A DNA stretch of 64,000 nt from Halobacillus halophilus (GCF_020171985.1 NZ_JAIVAL010000013.1:62001-126000); one strand, 5' to 3'. Shown: positions 33,535 through 44,046, counted from the stretch's first letter. The notes: generated by a model not told the origin, from the letters alone. Program-made: numbers and translations.

Positions 33535-34896
33535 TTATTTAATTCTGTATTTTTTGAGTTTTCTAACTACTGTAGGCTGACTGACGCCTAGAGCTTCTGC
33601 TATTTTAGTCGTTGTTTGAAATTTTTGTTTCGCTTGTTCCAGTCTTTCTTTTTCTACTTTTTCTATTGTCACCGCCAAAGGTTCTTCAAAATTATTCATT
33701 TCTGAATAAGAGGAAATGATTTGCTGATAGGATTCAGGGAGATCGGAAGCAAGAATAATAGTATCCGGCGCAGTAACAACTAATCTTTCCACCAGATTCA
33801 TAAGTTCTCTTACATTCCCTTTCCATTCCAATTTGTTCAAGTCATGCAGCACACCCCGGTCTAACACTTTTTTTCTTTTGTAACGGGTCGTAAAGTGATC
33901 AAGAAAGGATTGTAGAAGCGGGGTAATATCTTCTTTTCTCTCCCTTAAAGGAGGAATGGTTAAAGGAACTACATTCAGCCGGAAATAAAGGTCTTCTCTA
34001 AACAGCTTTTGCTCTACAGATTCTTTTAAATGCTTATTTGTAGCACTAATCAGACGGAAGTCGGAATGAATTTCTTTTCGACCGCCTACTTTGTAGAACC
34101 TTTTTTTCTGAATTAATTTTAATACCTTTACTTGATTTGCAAGCGACAACTCTCCTATCTCATCCAGAAACAAGGTGCCGTCGGAAGCCAGTTCAGCAAA
34201 CCCCTTCTTTCCACCTTTAGTAGCCCCCGTAAAGGAACCGCCTTCATAACCGAACAGTTCTGCTTCAAATAATGAATCGGGAATCGCCCCGCAGTTCACT
34301 TCAATAAAAGGGCCGCTTGAACGCTCGCTTTTTTCATGCATCATTTTAGCCAGCTCTGTCTTGCCCACCCCTGACTCCCCTAAGAGAAGAACATTCACGT
34401 CTACACCCGCAACCTGACTGGCTGTAGCAAGAATTTTGCGCATTTGCTCACTTTTAGCGATAAACTCTCCCTCATTTTGCTGCTTTAACCGAGTAAGCTC
34501 ATCTCTCACACGCTCCATCTCAACCGTCATCTCTTCCATTCCGGCCTTGATTTCCATTAACTCCGTTACGTCATGCGAGTAACTGACTATACGTACAAGC
34601 TCACCTTTGTTATTAAAGACGGGCAAAGCTGTAACCAGCAATTTCTTACCACCCTTAAGGGTTTGAACAAAAGTCACTCTCTCTTGTGATTCCACCACTT
34701 TTGGCGTAGCAAGAGGAGTAAAGAGTCCTTCTTTTTCCAGATCATACACGGACCTGCCCATCAGATCATCTGCATTAATATCATATACTGCTCCTGTACC
34801 TTCGCTTACTTTCACAATGGTCCCGTCCGTTTTTGTGACGAGAATATCTTCCTGGAGCGAATGAAAAATCGTTTTATATTCATCCCACTCTGTCAT
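33535..34896 (-). CDS. Sigma-54-dependent activator (PAS-AAA+-HTH, RocR-like)
   Basis: 453 residues: N-terminal PAS sensor (ILVTKTDGTIVKVSEGTGAVYDI, about 12-115), a helical linker (GMEEMTVEMERVRDELTRLKQQ), the AAA+ domain with Walker A GESGVGKTE, the sigma-54 contact loop ELFGYEGGSFTGA (GSFTGA for the usual GAFTGA), Walker B GTLFLDEIGELSL and R-fingers, then a C-terminal Fis-type helix-turn-helix (TTTKIAEALGVSQPTVVRKLKKYRIK). It should bind an upstream or downstream enhancer and activate SigL promoters in response to a small molecule sensed by PAS. Its stop is 5 bp from the promoter at 33514. ATG behind AAGGTGATG. Confidence 0.92.
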   Translation of the reverse strand: MTEWDEYKTIFHSLQEDILVTKTDGTIVKVSEGTGAVYDINADDLMGRSVYDLEKEGLFTPLATPKVVESQERVTFVQTLKGGKKLLVTALPVFNNKGELVRIVSYSHDVTELMEIKAGMEEMTVEMERVRDELTRLKQQNEGEFIAKSEQMRKILATASQVAGVDVNVLLLGESGVGKTELAKMMHEKSERSSGPFIEVNCGAIPDSLFEAELFGYEGGSFTGATKGGKKGFAELASDGTLFLDEIGELSLANQVKVLKLIQKKRFYKVGGRKEIHSDFRLISATNKHLKESVEQKLFREDLYFRLNVVPLTIPPLRERKEDITPLLQSFLDHFTTRYKRKKVLDRGVLHDLNKLEWKGNVRELMNLVERLVVTAPDTIILASDLPESYQQIISSYSEMNNFEEPLAVTIEKVEKERLEQAKQKFQTTTKIAEALGVSQPTVVRKLKKYRIK

Positions 34897-35067
34897 ATCA
34901 CCACATCACCTTCATTATTCAAATTTGAATACACACATTTAAAAATTCGCACTAACCCTAGTAAACTAAGCTGCACCGTTATTCATAAGTGAATAATAGT
35001 TATTCTAAGGTTAACATAAGACGATCCGGAATGATTGAATAGTTTGTAATTTTATTCGTTTTCCATA

Positions 35068-35110
35068 AAAAAGACCTGGCTAAGAGGTATCCTCTTAGCC
35101 AGGTCTTTTA
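35068..35110. terminator. Bidirectional terminator after ileS
   Basis: A nearly perfect stem AAAGACCTGGCTAAGAGG / CCTCTTAGCCAGGTCTTT with A and T flanks, 12 bases past the ileS stop. Confidence 0.9.
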
Positions 35111-35121
35111 TTTATACCTAT

Positions 35122-38100
35122 TTATTTTTGAAGCGCGACTCTTACCTGGCTTTCGCCAACCGTAAAGTCTTTCATGTTATCCGCTTCTCCTACTGTAAGG
35201 TTCTTCACGAGTACATTTTCACGAATTAGTGCTTCATTCTGCTGGATAGCCTTCTTCACATCTTCATCGCCATCAAGAGCAATATTAACGCGCAGATCAA
35301 TCGGAAGATCCTGCTGCTTACGATCATCCTGAATGACACGGATTACTTCACGCGCTAGACCTTCTAGACGAAGTTCTTCAGTAATCGTTGTATCAAGAAT
35401 CACGTGGAAGTCCTGGTTGGACCCCATAGACAAGCCGGAATCAGCTACGCGCTCTACATTTAGTAGATCCATCGGTACTTCAACTTCTCCATCTCCTGTT
35501 GGAACCACGACTTTTCCATCGTTTACAACTTTAGCTGCTTCTTCATCTGAAAGCTTTTCGAGATAACCTTTTACGGCTCCTACATTTTTACCAAGGACAG
35601 GACCCGCCGCACGGAAATTAAGCTTCACTTCATAACGGATGAGATCATCAGAAGACTGTTTAACGACCACTTCTTTGACGTTAATTTCATCACGGATGAT
35701 CGAGTTGTATCGCTCTAGTGCTTTTCCTTGATCAGGATTTACAGGAATGACAACTAGTTCAGACAGTGGCTGCTTCGTCTTAATAGCTTCAGTATTCCGT
35801 ACACCGCGCGCCAGTTCCACTACTTGAAGTACGGCATCCATATCCTGTTCAAGCTGACTGTCTGCCAGATTGGCATCCACTTTCGGGAAATAAGCCAGGT
35901 GAACACTTTCGCCAGTGAGATTGTGATGGATATCATCTGCTACAAATGGAATAAACGGTGCGAGCAGCTTACTTAAGTTAACCAGAACTTCGTGCAAGGT
36001 ATGGTAAGCCGCTTTCTTGGATTCCGTCATTCCTTCCTGCCAGAAACGATCACGGGAACGGCGAATGTACCAGTTACTCAACTCATCAACAAATTTCTCC
36101 AGCGCTTTAGCACCTTTTGTAAAATCATAATGATCGAGAGCCTCGGTAACCGTAGCTGTAACACTATTCAAACGGGCGAGTACCCAGCGGTCCAGAAGTG
36201 TTTTCTCTCCCGTTTCATTCGCATCAAACTCGTAACCATCAATATTTGCATACAGCGTATAGAATCCGTGGGTATTTACAAGCGTATCGATCACTTTTGA
36301 TTTAGCTTCCACAACCACGCGTTCTGAAAAGCGCTTGTTGTTCCACGGAGCACTATCGGCAAGGAGAGCCCAGCGGAAAGCATCCGCTCCAAATTTATTC
36401 ACGAGATCCATTGGGTCAAGGGCATTCCCTTTACTCTTCGACATCTTACGGCCTTCTTCATCCAGAATATGGCCGGTAGAAAGCACACGTTTGTAAGGGG
36501 CTTTCCCCGTGAATAAGGTTGAAACAGCCAGGAGACTGTAGAACCACCCGCGGGTCTGGTCAATTCCTTCACAGATCACATCTGCCGGGAATTGCTTCTC
36601 AAACTGCTCTTTATTTTCAAATGGATAGTGCTGCTGGGCAAATGGCATGGAGCCACTGTCAAACCAAACATCGATAACTTCTGGGACACGGTTCATCGTT
36701 CCTTCACAATGGTCACATTTCAGCTGAACACGATCGACATATGGCTTATGAAGCTCTACATCTCCAATATCCCCGATCGCTTTTTCCTGCAGATCCGCCT
36801 GACTGTGCGGTGCATACTGATGGTTGCAGGAGTCACAGATCCAGATAGGTAACGGTGTACCCCAGAAACGGTTACGTCCAATATTCCAATCGACCATATT
36901 TTCAAGGAAATTACCAAAACGGCCATCTTTAATATGATCCGGGTACCACTCCACCTGCTGATTATTTTTCAAGAACTGATCTTTCAGTTCTGTCGTTTTG
37001 ATAAACCAGCTTTCGATTGCGTAGTAAAGCAACGGAGAGTCACAGCGCCAGCAGTGCGGATAACTGTGTTCATACTTTTCTTTATGGAAAAGAAGTCCTT
37101 CATTTGCCAGATACTTCACAATGTCAACGTCACAGTCTTTTACGAATCGTCCTGCAAACGGCGGAATATCTTCCGTATAACGCCCCTGGCTGTCCACCAC
37201 GTTAAAGAATGAAAGATTATGTTCGTTTACTAAAGCATAGTCATCTTCACCATAAGCAGGAGCAATGTGTACGACACCCGTACCGCTTTCTGCGTTAACA
37301 AAATCTGCTTCTACTACAAAGTGGCCACGCTCAGGTTTAACAAATGGGAATGGCGCGTCATATTCTACTCCGGTAAACTCTCTGCCTTTATGAGTCGATA
37401 GAACTTCGTAGTCTTCGCCCATATTTTTCTCAGCCAATGCTTCAGCCACGATATAAACTTCGCCATTCTGCTTCGCTTTTACATACGTAAGTTCAGGATG
37501 TACAGCAAGCGTTACGTTCGCAGGGAGGGTCCAGGGAGTTGTCGTCCATCCCAGGAAGAACTCATTTTCGGATCCTTTTACTCTGAACTTAGCAGTAGCT
37601 GACAGATCTTTAACATCCTCATACCCTTGAGCAACTTCGTGCGAACTAAGTGTAGTCTGGCAGCTTGGGCAGTAAGGGGTAACACGGTGCCCTTTGCTTA
37701 ATAAGTCGCGTTTGTGAAGGTCACTCAGGATATACCAGACACTTTCAATATATCGGTTCTGAAGCGTTACATACGGGTCATCCATATCGAGCCAGTAACC
37801 GATGGATTCTGTAAACTCTCTCCACTGCTTCTCGTAATTAAAGACACTCTTTTTACATTCTTCAATAAACTTCTCCACACCGTACTCTTCGATTTGCTGT
37901 TTCCCGGAAATACCAAGCTGTTTTTCCACTTCAAGTTCAACAGGGAGACCGTGAGTATCCCAGCCGCCTTTCCGAAGTACCTGATAACCTCCCATGGTTT
38001 TATAGCGAGCTACAAAGTCCTTAATAACACGGCCCAGTACGTGACCGGCGTGCGGAAGTCCGTTAGCTGTTGGAGGACCTTCATAGAATACAAACGTTTC

Positions 38101-38211
38101 TGCACCCTCTCGTTCATCCATTGAACGATTGAATACATTTTCAGCGTTCCAATAGTCTTTGACGCGATTCTCGCGGTCTACTGCTGCTTCTTTCGTGTTA
38201 ACACTGCGCAT
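35122..38211 (-). CDS. ileS: Isoleucyl-tRNA synthetase
   Basis: About 1029 residues, the length of the longer (eukaryote-like, type 2) IleRS group rather than the 920-residue common bacterial form. HIGH motif appears as [19 protein letters not shown] as [12 protein letters not shown]; the CP1 editing domain ([17 protein letters not shown]...) and the WYPDHI...[25 protein letters not shown] region are clear, and the anticodon-binding C-terminal half follows. Charges tRNA-Ile with isoleucine. The ATG at 38211 follows GAGGTGG. It is controlled by the T-box upstream. Type 2 enzymes are often mupirocin-tolerant; this is inference. Confidence 0.95.
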   Translation of the reverse strand: MRSVNTKEAAVDRENRVKDYWNAENVFNRSMDEREGAETFVFYEGPPTANGLPHAGHVLGRVIKDFVARYKTMGGYQVLRKGGWDTHGLPVELEVEKQLGISGKQQIEEYGVEKFIEECKKSVFNYEKQWREFTESIGYWLDMDDPYVTLQNRYIESVWYILSDLHKRDLLSKGHRVTPYCPSCQTTLSSHEVAQGYEDVKDLSATAKFRVKGSENEFFLGWTTTPWTLPANVTLAVHPELTYVKAKQNGEVYIVAEALAEKNMGEDYEVLSTHKGREFTGVEYDAPFPFVKPERGHFVVEADFVNAESGTGVVHIAPAYGEDDYALVNEHNLSFFNVVDSQGRYTEDIPPFAGRFVKDCDVDIVKYLANEGLLFHKEKYEHSYPHCWRCDSPLLYYAIESWFIKTTELKDQFLKNNQQVEWYPDHIKDGRFGNFLENMVDWNIGRNRFWGTPLPIWICDSCNHQYAPHSQADLQEKAIGDIGDVELHKPYVDRVQLKCDHCEGTMNRVPEVIDVWFDSGSMPFAQQHYPFENKEQFEKQFPADVICEGIDQTRGWFYSLLAVSTLFTGKAPYKRVLSTGHILDEEGRKMSKSKGNALDPMDLVNKFGADAFRWALLADSAPWNNKRFSERVVVEAKSKVIDTLVNTHGFYTLYANIDGYEFDANETGEKTLLDRWVLARLNSVTATVTEALDHYDFTKGAKALEKFVDELSNWYIRRSRDRFWQEGMTESKKAAYHTLHEVLVNLSKLLAPFIPFVADDIHHNLTGESVHLAYFPKVDANLADSQLEQDMDAVLQVVELARGVRNTEAIKTKQPLSELVVIPVNPDQGKALERYNSIIRDEINVKEVVVKQSSDDLIRYEVKLNFRAAGPVLGKNVGAVKGYLEKLSDEEAAKVVNDGKVVVPTGDGEVEVPMDLLNVERVADSGLSMGSNQDFHVILDTTITEELRLEGLAREVIRVIQDDRKQQDLPIDLRVNIALDGDEDVKKAIQQNEALIRENVLVKNLTVGEADNMKDFTVGESQVRVALQK

Positions 38212-38287
38212 TCGTTCCACCTCTTACCCTTTTTATTTTTATCTCGTAAACTCATCAACAACCTATAGAATCAAAGGGAATTCCCTT

Positions 38288-38556
38288 TAAAATATAAAAA
38301 ATCCGCCCCTGTCATAAAAACAGGGACGGATGTAGATCCGCGGTACCACCCATATTCCGCACAGCAATTGCACGGCTCTCGGTTCATAAAACGGATAACG
38401 GCCGCCAGCCGGTTTCACTTACTCTAATCTCATTTCAGCGAAACTTCTCAGAGATGATCTTCAGCTCTAACCTGTCATCGCCTTACAGCAAACAGCGACT
38501 CTCTGTGGACAGCCTTTACAGCCTACTCTTCTCGTCAACGAAAAAATACGTAGTTT
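38288..38556 (-). ncRNA. T-box riboswitch (Ile-specific) of ileS
   Basis: On the minus strand: stem I region with the codon candidate ATC (38456-38458, Ile) in the specifier loop, the conserved T-box GGTGGTACCGCG (complement at 38339-38350), and then the terminator hairpin. Uncharged tRNA-Ile pairs with the T-box and opens ileS. Confidence 0.9.
38296..38331 (-). terminator. T-box-controlled terminator of ileS
   Basis: ATCCGTCCCTGT / ACAGGGGCGGAT stem then six T, overlapping the antiterminator partner of the T-box. Confidence 0.9.
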
Positions 38557-38562
38557 CTCCAT

Positions 38563-38591
38563 ATCGTACATGGAAATTCTTGAATTGTCAA
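38563..38591 (-). promoter_or_regulatory. Sigma-A promoter of ileS
   Basis: Minus strand TTGACA (38586-38591), 17-base spacer, TACGAT (38563-38568). Confidence 0.8.
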
Positions 38592-38758
38592 AGAATCTTC
38601 ATCCACCATCCTGCCCATTTGTCAGGGGATTCATACGTGCTAACAGTGAGGCCCTGCTCTTTGATTCATTATACTTATCAGGATGAATTAAAATCCAGTA
38701 TTATCGCTTTTCCCTCCTGGGGAGTACACTAATAACAAACCAGAAAGAAGGTGGCGGG

Positions 38759-39529
38759 ATGTCTGAAGAAATGAAAAAAAGGATTCAATCTACCTTTTCT
38801 AAAAACAAAGAAGCCTATGTAAGCAGCTCTACCCATAATAACCAGCAGGACTTAAACTTAATTACGGAATGGCTGAATCCTGAACCAAATTGGAAAGGGC
38901 TGGACCTGGCAACGGGCGGCGGGCATGTAGCCAGGGAAATGAGCCGATGGATGGATCATGTTGTCGCAAGTGACCTCACCAAAGAAATGCTGGAAAATAC
39001 AGCACGTCACTTGAGCAATATAAAAAACCTTTCCTATATTATTGCCGATGTTTCGAGTCTCCCGTTTCTAGATGAAAGCTTTGATGTGGTTTGTTGCAGA
39101 ATTGCTCCTCATCACTTTTCTGAGCCGGAGAAATTTATAAACGAAGCTTATCGTGTACTAAAGCCCAGGGGATTATTTTTGATGATCGATAATACTGCAC
39201 CTGAAGATGATCACCTCGACCTTTTCTATAACACGTTTGAACAAATGCGTGATTCCAGTCACCATAGGGCCTGGAAAGTGTCAGAATGGAAGAAAATGAT
39301 TCAACCTGCAGGATTTCAGCTGAAAAGAGAAAGTAAGCGCAAAAAAACACTTCCGTTCAGGGATTGGCTGGAGAGAACACTTCATGATAAAAACAGCCAG
39401 AAGCTTGTGGAGGAGTATTTCCTTCAAGCGGGGCCACAAGCCTCTTCCTATTTTTCCTTTGTTCGTAAAGAAGGCACTCTGGAATCTTTTTCGATTGATG
39501 AATGGATGGTTCTCTGTCAAAAAATATGA
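38759..39529 (+). CDS. Class I SAM-dependent methyltransferase (UbiE-like)
   Basis: 256 residues. SAM motif I GLDLATGGGHVAREMS, acidic loop VVASDLTKEMLENTARHL, motif IV-like SLPFLDESFDVVCCRIAPHHFSEPEKFINEAYRVLKPRGLFLMID. The layout is that of UbiE/COQ5-type and YcgJ-like enzymes; the substrate is unknown. It is divergent from ileS, with the ATG behind AAGGTGGCGGG. A hairpin terminator follows the stop, so it is likely alone. Confidence 0.88.
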   Translation: MSEEMKKRIQSTFSKNKEAYVSSSTHNNQQDLNLITEWLNPEPNWKGLDLATGGGHVAREMSRWMDHVVASDLTKEMLENTARHLSNIKNLSYIIADVSSLPFLDESFDVVCCRIAPHHFSEPEKFINEAYRVLKPRGLFLMIDNTAPEDDHLDLFYNTFEQMRDSSHHRAWKVSEWKKMIQPAGFQLKRESKRKKTLPFRDWLERTLHDKNSQKLVEEYFLQAGPQASSYFSFVRKEGTLESFSIDEWMVLCQKI

Positions 39530-39558
39530 CACTCACTAACTTAGTGGGTGTCTTTTTT
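39527..39558 (+). terminator. Terminator after the methyltransferase gene
   Basis: GACACTCACTAAC / TTAGTGGGTGTC hairpin then six T. Confidence 0.85.
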
Positions 39559-39646
39559 AGTTCTGTCGATCGAAATTCCCTCTTTTTGTATATAAAAAGA
39601 TATTAAGGAAATAAATGATGGATAGTTATTGGAGGTGGAATATTTC

Positions 39647-40975
39647 ATGGATATCGTCGTTATGGCCCGTATTTTATTTGGGTCTTCCTTAGGGTTTCAT
39701 ATTATCTATGCCACAATCGGTGTGGGCTTGCCTGTGATGATCATCATCGCTGAAGTTCTGCATTACATTAAAAAAGATTCCGATTATGCACTGATGGCAA
39801 GAAGGTGGACCAAAGGTTTCGCCATTATACTTGCCGTTTCAATTGCTTCCGGAACGATAGTCGGTGTTCTTATATCATTGCTTTTTCCAAATTTCATGGA
39901 AATAGTCGGACAAGTCATTGCCCTTCCTTTCCAGATGGAGATTTTCGCATTCTTAATCGAAGCCGTTTTCATGTCCATCTACTTATACGCAGCTGATCGG
40001 CTGCCACCGGTTTTAAGATTTATCAGCATTATATCGGTTGCTCTTGGGGCAACCGCTTCGGCAATCTTAATTACAGATGTGCACGCGTGGATGAATACAC
40101 CCGCTGGTTTTAACATAACCCCTGACGGAAGTGTTACAGATGTCGATACATGGGCTGCTTTCTTTAACCCAAGCTTTGGTGTGACCGCTATCCATGTGAC
40201 GCTGTCTGCTTATATGACAGTTGCTTTTATTATTGCTTCCATTGCTGCTATCCGTTTAATGAGAAGAGGCCTTTCGACTAAAGAACGAAATTATCATAAG
40301 AAAGCGCTGACTATAGCTTTGTACTTTGGCGCCATCATGTCCCTGGCTACTGCGATAAACGGGCATGAAACGGCTCAAATGCTGCATGAATATAACCCGC
40401 GTAAACTCGCTGCAGCAGAGGGTTTATTCGAAACCACACGCTATGCACCTTTATCCATTGGAGGCTATACATCATTGGAAGACCAACGGGTCAAATATGC
40501 TGTGGAAATTCCTTATGCTCTCAGTTTTCTGGCTGGAGACCGCTTGGATACAGAAGTTCTCGGTTTGAATGAATTTCCTGAGGAATTATGGCCCCCTCTG
40601 TATGTGCATGTACTATTTAACGTCATGGTCGGTATCGGTTCGCTTTTAATTGTGGTCGCGTTTTTCGCTATATTTTGGAAACATATATTAAAAAGAGAAT
40701 TTCCCGGGTGGCTTCTGGCTATTCTTGCGGTCAGCGGACCGCTTGCAATGATTGCGATTGAAACCGGCTGGTGTTTCAGCTGTATTGGAAGACAGCCCTG
40801 GACCATAACAGATGTACTTCGAACAGGCGAAGCGGCTACTAAATCAAGCAGTGTCGGCTTTTTACTTGGATTATTTTTAACGCTGTATATCACTCTATTA
40901 TTTATCACCGGTTTTGTATTGCGATCCTACTTTAAGCGGAACCCTGTAAGCAAAGACCTGGATGCAGCGCATTAA
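39647..40975 (+). CDS. Cytochrome bd-type quinol oxidase subunit I (YthA-like)
   Basis: About 442 residues, nine-helix subunit I with haem ligand regions (FGSSLGFHIIYATIGVGLPV, then GWCFSCIGRQPWTITDVLRTGEAA) and the short quinol loop of the cyanide-insensitive/YthA subtype. With subunit II it oxidises quinol and reduces O2 to water at the membrane without proton pumping. Start at ATG 39647 behind GGAGGTGG; the six-codon extension overlaps that site. Subunit II follows 34 bp later. I do not see cydCD or a third small subunit in the window. Confidence 0.9.
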   Translation: MDIVVMARILFGSSLGFHIIYATIGVGLPVMIIIAEVLHYIKKDSDYALMARRWTKGFAIILAVSIASGTIVGVLISLLFPNFMEIVGQVIALPFQMEIFAFLIEAVFMSIYLYAADRLPPVLRFISIISVALGATASAILITDVHAWMNTPAGFNITPDGSVTDVDTWAAFFNPSFGVTAIHVTLSAYMTVAFIIASIAAIRLMRRGLSTKERNYHKKALTIALYFGAIMSLATAINGHETAQMLHEYNPRKLAAAEGLFETTRYAPLSIGGYTSLEDQRVKYAVEIPYALSFLAGDRLDTEVLGLNEFPEELWPPLYVHVLFNVMVGIGSLLIVVAFFAIFWKHILKREFPGWLLAILAVSGPLAMIAIETGWCFSCIGRQPWTITDVLRTGEAATKSSSVGFLLGLFLTLYITLLFITGFVLRSYFKRNPVSKDLDAAH

Positions 40976-41009
40976 ATCCATGTTTACCAATAAAGGAGCT
41001 GATTAACCT

Positions 41010-42035
41010 ATGGAAGCCTCGACGCTCGCCATCACAATTTTATGGAGCTTGCTCTTTATCTACTCCATCCTTGGATCCCTTGACTTCGGAGCAGGATTCT
41101 GGGGAATGATTTACGGAAAAAACGATCAGACCAGTGCTTCGCAAATCGCGAACCGCTTTTTGTCCCCTACCTGGGAAGTGACAAATGTCTTTTTAGTCAT
41201 ATTCGTTGTTTCCGTTGTAACATTCTTCCCCTTTGCAACAACCTTACTTGGCAGTATCCTGCTTGTTCCCGTTGGAATTGGGCTGCTGCTTTTGACAATT
41301 CGAACGACGTTTATGGTTTTTGAACACCACACTCAAAAGTACAGGGAACTTATGCGGCTGACTTCAGGATTTTCGGGTTTAATTATTCCCGCACTTCTTG
41401 TAAGTATCTTACCGATCACACTCGGGGGATTTGTGGATTTTAAAAATGATCTTCCGGTCCTTCATTATGCTGAACTCATTACTCACCCGACCTTGTATAT
41501 GCATATAGCATTTGGTCTTTCCACTGAGCTTTTTATTTCAGCTGTATTCCTTATGGATTATTCTAAAGAAGCTGATGATTGGTCTGCGTATCAGACATTT
41601 CGTAAGCATGCAATTTGGCTCGGGCCCGTGTCCATTGCTATTGCGATGCTAACCATTGGGACGTTCCCCACAGAAGCAAATTGGATCGTAGAGAACATCG
41701 AGGATAACTGGCTATGGTTTGGATTATCTGTGTTCTTTTTTATCATTGGATATACTTTGTTATTTATTAAAAAACGGGACGGAGTGCGCGGCTGGTCAAG
41801 ACTTGCTGTTACAGCTATCATTCTCCAATATGGAATTGCTATCTATGCTTATGGTTCAGCCCACCTCCCTTATCTCGTTTACCCGCACCTCACCGTTACA
41901 GAAGGATTCACAAATCCATCAACCTTCTATCCAATGTTGATTGTGTACGGTGTTGGATTCGGCATTTTGATTCCGGCTTTTTATCTATTCTGGCGCCTGT
42001 TCCTTAAAGATAGACGCTACCTTAAACAACCTTAA
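41010..42035 (+). CDS. Cytochrome bd-type quinol oxidase subunit II (YthB-like)
   Basis: 341 residues, eight to nine membrane segments: SLLFIYSILGSLDFGAGFWGMIYG at the N-terminus and WLWFGLSVFFFIIGYTLLFIKKR near 225, all typical of CydB/YthB. It pairs with subunit I just upstream and holds the second half of the complex. ATG behind AAAGGAG. The operon ends at the palindromic terminator at 42056. Confidence 0.9.
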   Translation: MEASTLAITILWSLLFIYSILGSLDFGAGFWGMIYGKNDQTSASQIANRFLSPTWEVTNVFLVIFVVSVVTFFPFATTLLGSILLVPVGIGLLLLTIRTTFMVFEHHTQKYRELMRLTSGFSGLIIPALLVSILPITLGGFVDFKNDLPVLHYAELITHPTLYMHIAFGLSTELFISAVFLMDYSKEADDWSAYQTFRKHAIWLGPVSIAIAMLTIGTFPTEANWIVENIEDNWLWFGLSVFFFIIGYTLLFIKKRDGVRGWSRLAVTAIILQYGIAIYAYGSAHLPYLVYPHLTVTEGFTNPSTFYPMLIVYGVGFGILIPAFYLFWRLFLKDRRYLKQP

Positions 42036-42055
42036 ATAATATCACTGTAAATAAA

Positions 42056-42103
42056 AGGTACCTCAGGTCTTCCATTAAATGGATGACCTGAGGTACCTTT
42101 TAT
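42056..42103 (+). terminator. Terminator after the bd oxidase, built on the repeated palindrome
   Basis: AAAAGGTACCTCAGGTCTTCCA pairs with TGGATGACCTGAGGTACCTTTT (one mismatch), ATTAAA loop, T run. The inner TGGATGACCTGAGG is the same 14-mer as at 13050 and 13817. Confidence 0.9.
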
Positions 42104-42209
42104 TTCCTTTTTCCACCATCCATGGAGTATTAGAGGGGGCTAACTGGTTTACCCTTTCCATTTTTAAGGGAATGAGGTAGAGATGAATAACAGGTAAGGA
42201 GAGAACTAC

Positions 42210-43154
42210 ATGCAGAAACTCACTGAAGAATATCTTGAGGATGCTATTGAAGATAGCAAACCCTATGCTTCCTCAGGCCAAGTAAACATGGACCTTCCCA
42301 ACTTTGATGAAACGATGAAAGATCTTCTCGGAGTGACCATCATAACGAATGAAGGAGAGTCTTTCTCAGCAGGTGATCACCATCACTATATTCCCATGCA
42401 GAGCACCTCGAAAATCATCGGGCTCATGCTCGCCCTTCAGGATTTTGGCAAAGATCGTGTGTTCCAGACAGTCGGGATGGAACCGATGGGAGATTTTTTC
42501 AATTCTATCAGCCAGCTTGAGTCTTATGATACAAGCAAACCCTTTAACCCGATGATTAATGCAGGCGCTATCGCTATTGCTGCCCTGATTAAAGGTAGAA
42601 GCGTAGAAAACCGGTTTAACCGCTACTTTGATTTCCTTAAAAAAATTACAAATAATAATGAATTGCAAATGAGTGAGGAAGTGTACCAGGCGGAACGTGC
42701 CAATAGTGCCCGCAACCGTTCTCTCGCTTATTTTATGCAAAGTACGGGAACGCTCGTTACCAGTGTGGATGATGCACTCGAACTGTACTTTCGGATGAAT
42801 TCGGTCATGATGTGTGCAGAGGATTTTGCGCGCGTAGGCGCCTTCCTGGCAAGAGGCGGAATGACTTCTGAAAGTGAAGAACGATTAATTCCACCTCATC
42901 ACCTTCGCACTGTGAAAGCTATTATGATGACCTCTGGTATGTACAACTCTTCAGGTCACTATGCTGTAGAAGCTGGTTTTCCTTGTAAAAGCGGAGTGTC
43001 CGGCAGTATTATCGGCGCTATTCCCGGACGAATGGGGATTGGGGTCATTGGCCCAGCGATTAGTCCAAAAGGCAACAGTACAGCAGGCGGAGCTCTCATA
43101 AAAAAGCTGTCTCAGGATCTGGAATTAAATATGTTCGGAATTGAAAATACGTAA
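42210..43154 (+). CDS. glsA: Glutaminase A
   Basis: 314 residues, serine beta-lactamase-like glutaminase: the catalytic SxxK appears as QSTSKIIGLMLALQDFG, with MEPMGDFFNSI, NPMINAGAIAI and SGVSGSIIGAIPGRMGIGV as family signatures. Hydrolyses L-glutamine to glutamate and ammonia in the cytosol. In halophiles glutamate is an osmolyte, so a role there is plausible but inferred. ATG behind AAGGAGAG. Followed by the DUF4385 gene 16 bp later. Confidence 0.92.
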   Translation: MQKLTEEYLEDAIEDSKPYASSGQVNMDLPNFDETMKDLLGVTIITNEGESFSAGDHHHYIPMQSTSKIIGLMLALQDFGKDRVFQTVGMEPMGDFFNSISQLESYDTSKPFNPMINAGAIAIAALIKGRSVENRFNRYFDFLKKITNNNELQMSEEVYQAERANSARNRSLAYFMQSTGTLVTSVDDALELYFRMNSVMMCAEDFARVGAFLARGGMTSESEERLIPPHHLRTVKAIMMTSGMYNSSGHYAVEAGFPCKSGVSGSIIGAIPGRMGIGVIGPAISPKGNSTAGGALIKKLSQDLELNMFGIENT

Positions 43155-43170
43155 TGAAGGAGAGATTTCT

Positions 43171-43617
43171 TTGCCATTCGATTATTCGATAGATTTTAAA
43201 AATACAGATTTCCGTAAGAACCCGGACAAGTATAGAGTAGGGCGGGGAGAACAGGGCGTCCTGATGGTAGAACCCTATAAAGGAGAGATTCTCCCCCACT
43301 GGCGTTTTAAAACTCCTGAAATAGCCAGAGAATCATCAGATAAAATTTATCAAATGTTCTTAGACTACAAGAAAAATGATGACTTCATCGGCATGGATAT
43401 GGCCCGGAAATTTCTGCAGATGGGGTATACACGCTCCCGCCGCTATGCAAATTATAAAGGTGGTAAAAAGTACGATAAAAATGGGGAGATTAATGAACGG
43501 GATATTGATGAAGAAAAAGCAAAATCAGCCGAGATATTCGAAGAAAAGTGGATCCAGGCAAGGGAGGATGAAGATTACTTGAAGAAGAAAAAAGAACACC
43601 AAAAATCCTACGGGTAA
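43171..43617 (+). CDS. DUF4385-family protein
   Basis: About 148 residues, charged and helical: FRKNPDKYRVGRGEQGVLMVEPYKGEILPHWRFKTPEIA then a basic region ARKFLQMGYTRSRRYANYKGGKKYDKNGEIN. This matches the DUF4385 pattern I recall, a family without known function. Start at TTG 43171 behind AAGGAGAG; the TTG at 43141 overlaps the glutaminase end. Likely cotranscribed with glsA. Confidence 0.75.
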   Translation: MPFDYSIDFKNTDFRKNPDKYRVGRGEQGVLMVEPYKGEILPHWRFKTPEIARESSDKIYQMFLDYKKNDDFIGMDMARKFLQMGYTRSRRYANYKGGKKYDKNGEINERDIDEEKAKSAEIFEEKWIQAREDEDYLKKKKEHQKSYG

Positions 43618-43700
43618 TATTGACTTTTCGTAAGGGGAAACATAAGATATCATTAACCCGATCAAAAAGGTCGGAATAATGATGCAAAGGAGAGAAACAA

Positions 43701-44033
43701 GTGAAACTGCTCTCACTTTGGATGAGCCTTTTCTTTATGCTCACTTCTTGGATTATAGGCTTTTATTTTATTTCCATCCTATATACACCAACAATTATTA
43801 TCCCCTTACCTAATCATTTTCTGTGGACAAACGAATACAAAGGACTTTTAGGATTGACTGCCATCCTTTCACTTCTTACGATACCCTTACTCACCTATTA
43901 TATGAAGAAGAGAAACTCCTTTGTTCATACTCAAAAATTGTCTACAGCATTCCTAATTAACTTTACCGCATGGCTTCTCACGATTGCTTCCCAACTGAAG
44001 ATTGTCGCCTATAATCTAGGCATCTGCCATTGA
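43701..44033 (+). CDS. Small membrane protein (DUF4306/YjdJ-like)
   Basis: 110 residues with three membrane helices (KLLSLWMSLFFMLTSWIIGFYFISIL; YKGLLGLTAILSLLTIPLLTYYM; TAFLINFTAWLLTIASQLKIVAYNL). The size and spacing resemble B. subtilis YjdJ (DUF4306), but I am not certain. Start is GTG 43701, about 6 bases after AAAGGAGAG. Function unknown. A long terminator follows. Confidence 0.65.
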   Translation: MKLLSLWMSLFFMLTSWIIGFYFISILYTPTIIIPLPNHFLWTNEYKGLLGLTAILSLLTIPLLTYYMKKRNSFVHTQKLSTAFLINFTAWLLTIASQLKIVAYNLGICH

Positions 44034-44046
44034 TTCAACCTAACTA

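Noticed and set aside
38454-38732. Forward frame over the ileS leader
   Set aside because: It is antisense to the T-box RNA; the T-box, specifier and promoter explain the region.
39595-39646. Rex operator (TTGTGA-N6-TCACAA) before the cytochrome bd genes
   Set aside because: No such dyad is present in the leader.
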